NCBI GenBank assembly: GCA_964019695.1
Contig: OZ026520.1
Location: 92,756,913-92,820,912 of the forward strand
DNA length: 64,000 nucleotides
DNA from: Loripinus fragilis
Taxonomy: Eukaryota; Mollusca; Bivalvia; Lucinida; Lucinidae
Direction of reading: 5' to 3'
Each line of letters opens with the position of its first letter. The stretch's first letter is position 1. The notes under the pieces are model-generated. The model had not been told where the DNA came from and ran no database searches. It was given only the letters and a program-made list of their open reading frames with translations. Of the stretch, positions 60,213 to 64,000 are shown one piece after another. The position numbers were made by a program, and so were the translations under genes.

Positions 60213-60947
60213 TAAGTACTCCTGCACGAAGTCAGATGTTATAGAACATAACAGATAAAGTCAAAGCATGTTCAAGACTTATCAGTCCTGCCAAGATTCT
60301 TAAGTTCTAAGCCACGCGTGCTGCCCTGAAACGTATGTATGCTCATTTTGCGAGTATAGTTTTGCGGAACAATCGCTCATATGAATCTAAAACATAATTA
60401 GATTGTATTCATCATGAACCAGCTAGGAACATGTAATTTCTAAATACATTAATTTTGCTTAAGAAAACACACTAAAACGCCACTAATCTTTTACAAAATA
60501 AAATGATTCATATGGACTGGCTCCTGCCAATCTACTTGACCTTGTCCAAAAATAGTAAATGAGTATGATCAGGAAATACCACAATCACAAACTGTATATT
60601 GGGTCCAAGCCACAACATATGGTTTGGTTAAGAAATAAGAAAATTATGTTTGGTATGCGCTCTGAACCGAAGGCCTGGAATAGTAAATAAACCCACCAAT
60701 CATGTGCAGCGTTGATTCAATGTTGAAGCAACGTTGACTTAGTGTCACCACAACATGCTGCATGTATGTTGCCATAACAGGTGCTGGCTGATCCTACCGA
60801 CTCCTCCGCCAGGTTTTAAAACTGCAATAGGTCAAGCTAAGCGAATATATATCCCAAAATTCAGAATAAATTCTTACCTATTAATTTTACATTTGTTTTT
60901 ATTGTTTGAGTACCCACAAAAAACTAAATGTGTCCTGGTCATATCAG

Positions 60948-61252
60948 AATTAAGGGCGATATTGGCGCCGTGAAACTGGTTTAAGTCCTCCAGTATAATA
61001 TTTTACTGACCGCTCCGATGCGGTACTTCTTTAGTGGATCATTTATGTTTTTTCTGTCTTGTGTATGTTATGCCTTTGCGCGCGTATGTTTATTTGTGTC
61101 TTGTGGTCACCTGCTAAGAAAGAGCTGACCTCTTGGCTCTCGTTTGTGGTGTATAACTGTGAGTTTTTCACTTTCCCGTTGGTATCCTGGGTCAGGTATG
61201 GTACTTGACAGTATCGATTTCTGATCTTTGCACCCTTACTTACTTTGGTAAA
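60948..61252 (+). repeat. Interspersed repeat family D
   Basis: GAATTAAGGGCGATATTGGC, GACCGCTCCGATGCGGTACT, AGCTGACCTCTTGGCTCTCG, TATCCTGGGTCAGGTATGGT. Confidence 0.85.
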
Positions 61253-61379
61253 ACATATTGACGCATTCTTATCTAGAGACATAGACTGAGCTTTGTCATT
61301 GTTGTTTTAACACAACATATGCAAGTTTTTATTATATAAATCCTACATGCCTTTGCTGACACATGTTGATTAGAATCTT

Positions 61380-61690
61380 CACCATGGCTTGACCCCAAGT
61401 AAGTGGAGATAGCTTTAATTGCACGCCGGTGGGTCGGACTTCAGACTCTATGATGGTTCCGACTTAAAGACTTATCTATTGATGAGATGGTAGGGGCCTG
61501 ATGCTTTGGCTGTTTGTCGGGCCCACCGGGGTTTACCTGTTGGATTTCTTTTGCTCCGGTATTCAGTTTAATTTACTGTTGAGTCCTTATCCTTGCTTTA
61601 TCTCCTTGTTATATCTTGATTTATATGTTTTAGGAGATGATGCATTGATAAGTTAGGGGTCTTTCATGCAAACCAAATATCTATGTGTCT
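61380..61690 (+). repeat. Degenerate repeat related to the start of family E
   Basis: GGTGGGTCGGACTTCAGACT, GGGCCTGATGCTTTGGCTGT and TCGGGCCCACCGGGGTT resemble the 5' part of family E at 34500. It directly precedes two family D copies, so D and E may be parts of one larger element. Confidence 0.45.
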
Positions 61691-61701
61691 TGATCCACAT
61701 C

Positions 61702-62250
61702 TGAATTAAGGGTGAGGTTGGCGCCGTTAAACCGGTTTAAGCCCTCCAGTAAAAGTATTTTTACTGACCGTTCCAAGGCGGTGCTTCTTTTGTGGATCGT
61801 TTTTGTTCTTTATGCTTCATGTTGGTGTGTGTTGTAATGCTGTGTCAGTTTAATGTAGCCTTGTGGTCATCTGCTGGGAAAGGGCTGACCTCTTGGCTGT
61901 CGTGTGTGTTGTGTTTTGTCACTTTCCCAAATGAGTCCTGGTCCACATCAGAATCAAGGGTGAGGTTGGCGCCGTAAAACTGGTTTAAGCCCTCCAGTAA
62001 AATATTTTACTGACCGTTCCAAGGCGGTACTTCTTTTGTGGATCTTTTATGTTTTTGTTCTGTCTTGTGTTTGCTTTGTTTTGTGCGCGTCTGTTTATAT
62101 GTGCTTTGTGGTCACCTGCTGGGAAGGGCTGACCTCTTGGCTCCCGTTTGTGGTGTCTTCTGTGAGTTTGTCACTTTCCCATTGGTATCCTGGGTCAGGT
62201 GTGGTACTTGATTGTATCGATTCCTGATCTTTGCACCATTACTTACTTTT
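61702..62250 (+). repeat. Two family D copies in tandem
   Basis: Both start AAGGGTGAGGTTGGCGCCG (61709 and 61958), carry GACCGTTCCAAGGCGGT, and differ in length (about 235 and 300 bp). The first lacks the 3' part after TTTCCCAAATGAGTCCTGG. Confidence 0.85.
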
Positions 62251-62296
62251 AGCGAGAATATCCGCTACGTACAGGTGGGTAATGATGGTACATGTA

Positions 62297-63618
62297 CGAG
62301 GGCTGTTCAAATATGAATGCAAGTAGCTCCATAACTCTCTTCACGTATATGCTACGACAAAATGTCATACCTTTCTGAAAAGAACTATTTGTCGCCTTTA
62401 AAGTGGCACCAAACATAAAGAAACACTCATTATTTTTCTCGAGTTACAGACCATTATATAATGGCCGCTCCAGTATACTGAGGTACTTCTGAAGCAAATT
62501 GCAACACACGTTTTGGTACATGTGCGGATCTAGTGTCATTACTTTGTAAGTTTGAGGCAAAATGACACCAAATTTTAGATGCACGTTTGAGTAACAATCC
62601 CAAATTTGCTTGTAGGAAAAACTTTATATAATCCTGTTTCTATCTCGAGTAATTAGACACGTTTGTGACGTCATTAATTTTATGATAAACGTCATTTTGA
62701 GTTATCTACTGGTGATGTAACAATTAACATCGCTGTGTCTTTTTCTTTGCATTTTGCTGAAAACATGCTGAATATGTCATAAGGGAGTTTTCAAAACACA
62801 CCGGCCTCTATTAACAGAGTTATGATATTTAGATCATTTTTCAAGCATTTTTCTGTTTCTTAATGACGTGTTTAATTAATTAAAATATGCTCAATCTGTC
62901 AAGTCCTCAAGACAAGGTGAGTAATTTTTATTGTAAATAACACCTATAGTGGTCAAACTTAAAGTTTTCGTTTAAATTTAAAATAAAGTCGCAATATTAG
63001 GAAAACAAAATTAAGTATAAATTCTATAACCGTTTCACTTAAGGCATTTTTGACTTAATAAAAATACTCTCAGCGTTAAAAAAACTACCCACTATCCATC
63101 AATAATTTGTAGCAAAAACTGAGTATGAGCGATCAACATATTGTCTTTGAGTTAACACTAGTTTAAATGTTGCTTTATGCATTTTATTAGAGATAAGTTT
63201 AACTGAAACTGCAAGGTGGTGTTTTATTTACCATTTATTTGCAAACATAAGGAGTCTTTAGTGAAAACGATTCGTTGTAATTTAACAAAAGCATGTCGGA
63301 TTTTCCCAACCTTCACAGAATCATTATATAAGAATATGGGGATACTTCCCTAAAAATTTCAAGAAATTTCACCTGTTTATCGAAGAATTGTACGCTCGTC
63401 TATATCACTGGTATATGTTCAAAGCATTGAGTGTTAGTATTCTAACGTGACCCTTATTCAAAGGGCTATAACTCGATAAGTATACTGTGTTTTTCTTTAA
63501 GTCTGGTGCCAGTTTTAAGGTGACATACAGTCCTTTACAGAAACGTTTACCATTTTGTCGTAGCATATATGTGAAGAAAGTTATGAACCTACTTGCATTC
63601 ATATTTGAACAGCCCTCG
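62297..63618. mobile_element. Mariner-type non-autonomous transposon, TA target duplication
   Basis: CGAGGGCTGTTCAAATATGA at the left and TCATATTTGAACAGCCCTCG at the right are exact inverted ends. Inverted similarity runs for about 60 bp (GCTACGACAAAATG / CATTTTGTCGTAGC). TA flanks both ends (62295-62296, 63619-63620). The 1322-bp interior has no transposase; all frames are short. Confidence 0.88.
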
Positions 63619-63620
63619 TA

Positions 63621-64000
63621 TAACTATTTTATACCATCATACATTATGGTTCACATTACATCACGAAAACTAAAAGTTGGTTAGTGGGTATGAGATCTCA
63701 TACACATTGCAAGCATGTTTTTAATTTCGTTATAACATGCCTTTTAACTCGACGTGGCTGCGCATGGTCGTTTTAACGAAAAATATAAAAGGTAGATTCT
63801 CGCATGACATTGCTTTATATGTTCTGATTAATTAATGGTTGAAAAGAGTATTTGTCTTTAATTATCTCTTCTGCGTTTCTTTGGACTTGCTAGAACTCGT
63901 CAGTTACATATGCACTACTTTTATTCAATACAATTTCCCGGTCTCTTGGAAAGCCAATGGCGATAGGAACCAGATTGGGCGTGGCTAGGGAGTGACCTAC
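63621..64000. other. Window end, no recognised content
   Basis: No gene, repeat array or TIR element could be supported here. Confidence 0.5.

Overview
The window is eukaryotic, AT-rich, repeat-dense genomic DNA. Its genes have short exons with GT-AG junctions and long introns full of MITEs, tRNA-derived SINEs, a DIRS-type retroelement and LINE remnants. I infer a marine invertebrate, most likely a bivalve mollusc, because the DSTYK-like gene family, DIRS elements and palindromic MITEs are typical there. No sequence search was possible, so the species is open.

Region 1 (1-6 kb, plus strand) holds the 3' part of a membrane-protein gene. One exon with a hydrophobic segment (about 1101-1347) is followed, in compatible phase, by an exon for an acidic/basic cytoplasmic tail with a PPPPY motif (5433-5974). 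The intron between them carries a 68-bp tandem array that is an amplified copy of the last 68 nt of the upstream exon, including its 5' splice site.

Region 2 (6-21 kb) is intergenic and I see no gene in it. It holds microsatellites, about a dozen MITEs, a 142-bp tandem array rich in nuclear-receptor half-sites (9.1-10.3 kb), and a foldback-like element with decamer repeats and a 10-bp target duplication (12.87-13.10 kb).

Region 3 (21.6-57.1 kb, minus strand) is the main gene: ten coding exons, 3117 nt, 1038 codons, with every splice phase compatible. The predicted protein joins a dynamin-like GTPase domain with intact G1-G4 motifs, a charged helical middle region, and a C-terminal protein-kinase fold. 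The kinase has lost the catalytic Asp of HRD and the whole DFG motif. It resembles the DSTYK (dusty kinase) family. As I remember human DSTYK, the GTPase-like part is degenerate and the kinase intact, so this copy is the reverse. Its first intron (15 kb) contains a decayed DIRS-type tyrosine-recombinase retrotransposon (50.3-56.65 kb, same strand) with later insertions, and two LINE 3' fragments. Repeats lie unusually close to several splice sites.

Region 4 (57.1-64 kb) lies upstream of the main gene. It holds more MITEs, a SINE with a clear 12-bp target duplication, tandem repeats and a 1.3-kb mariner-type non-autonomous element. I see no gene there, and the 5' UTR exon and promoter of the main gene were not located.
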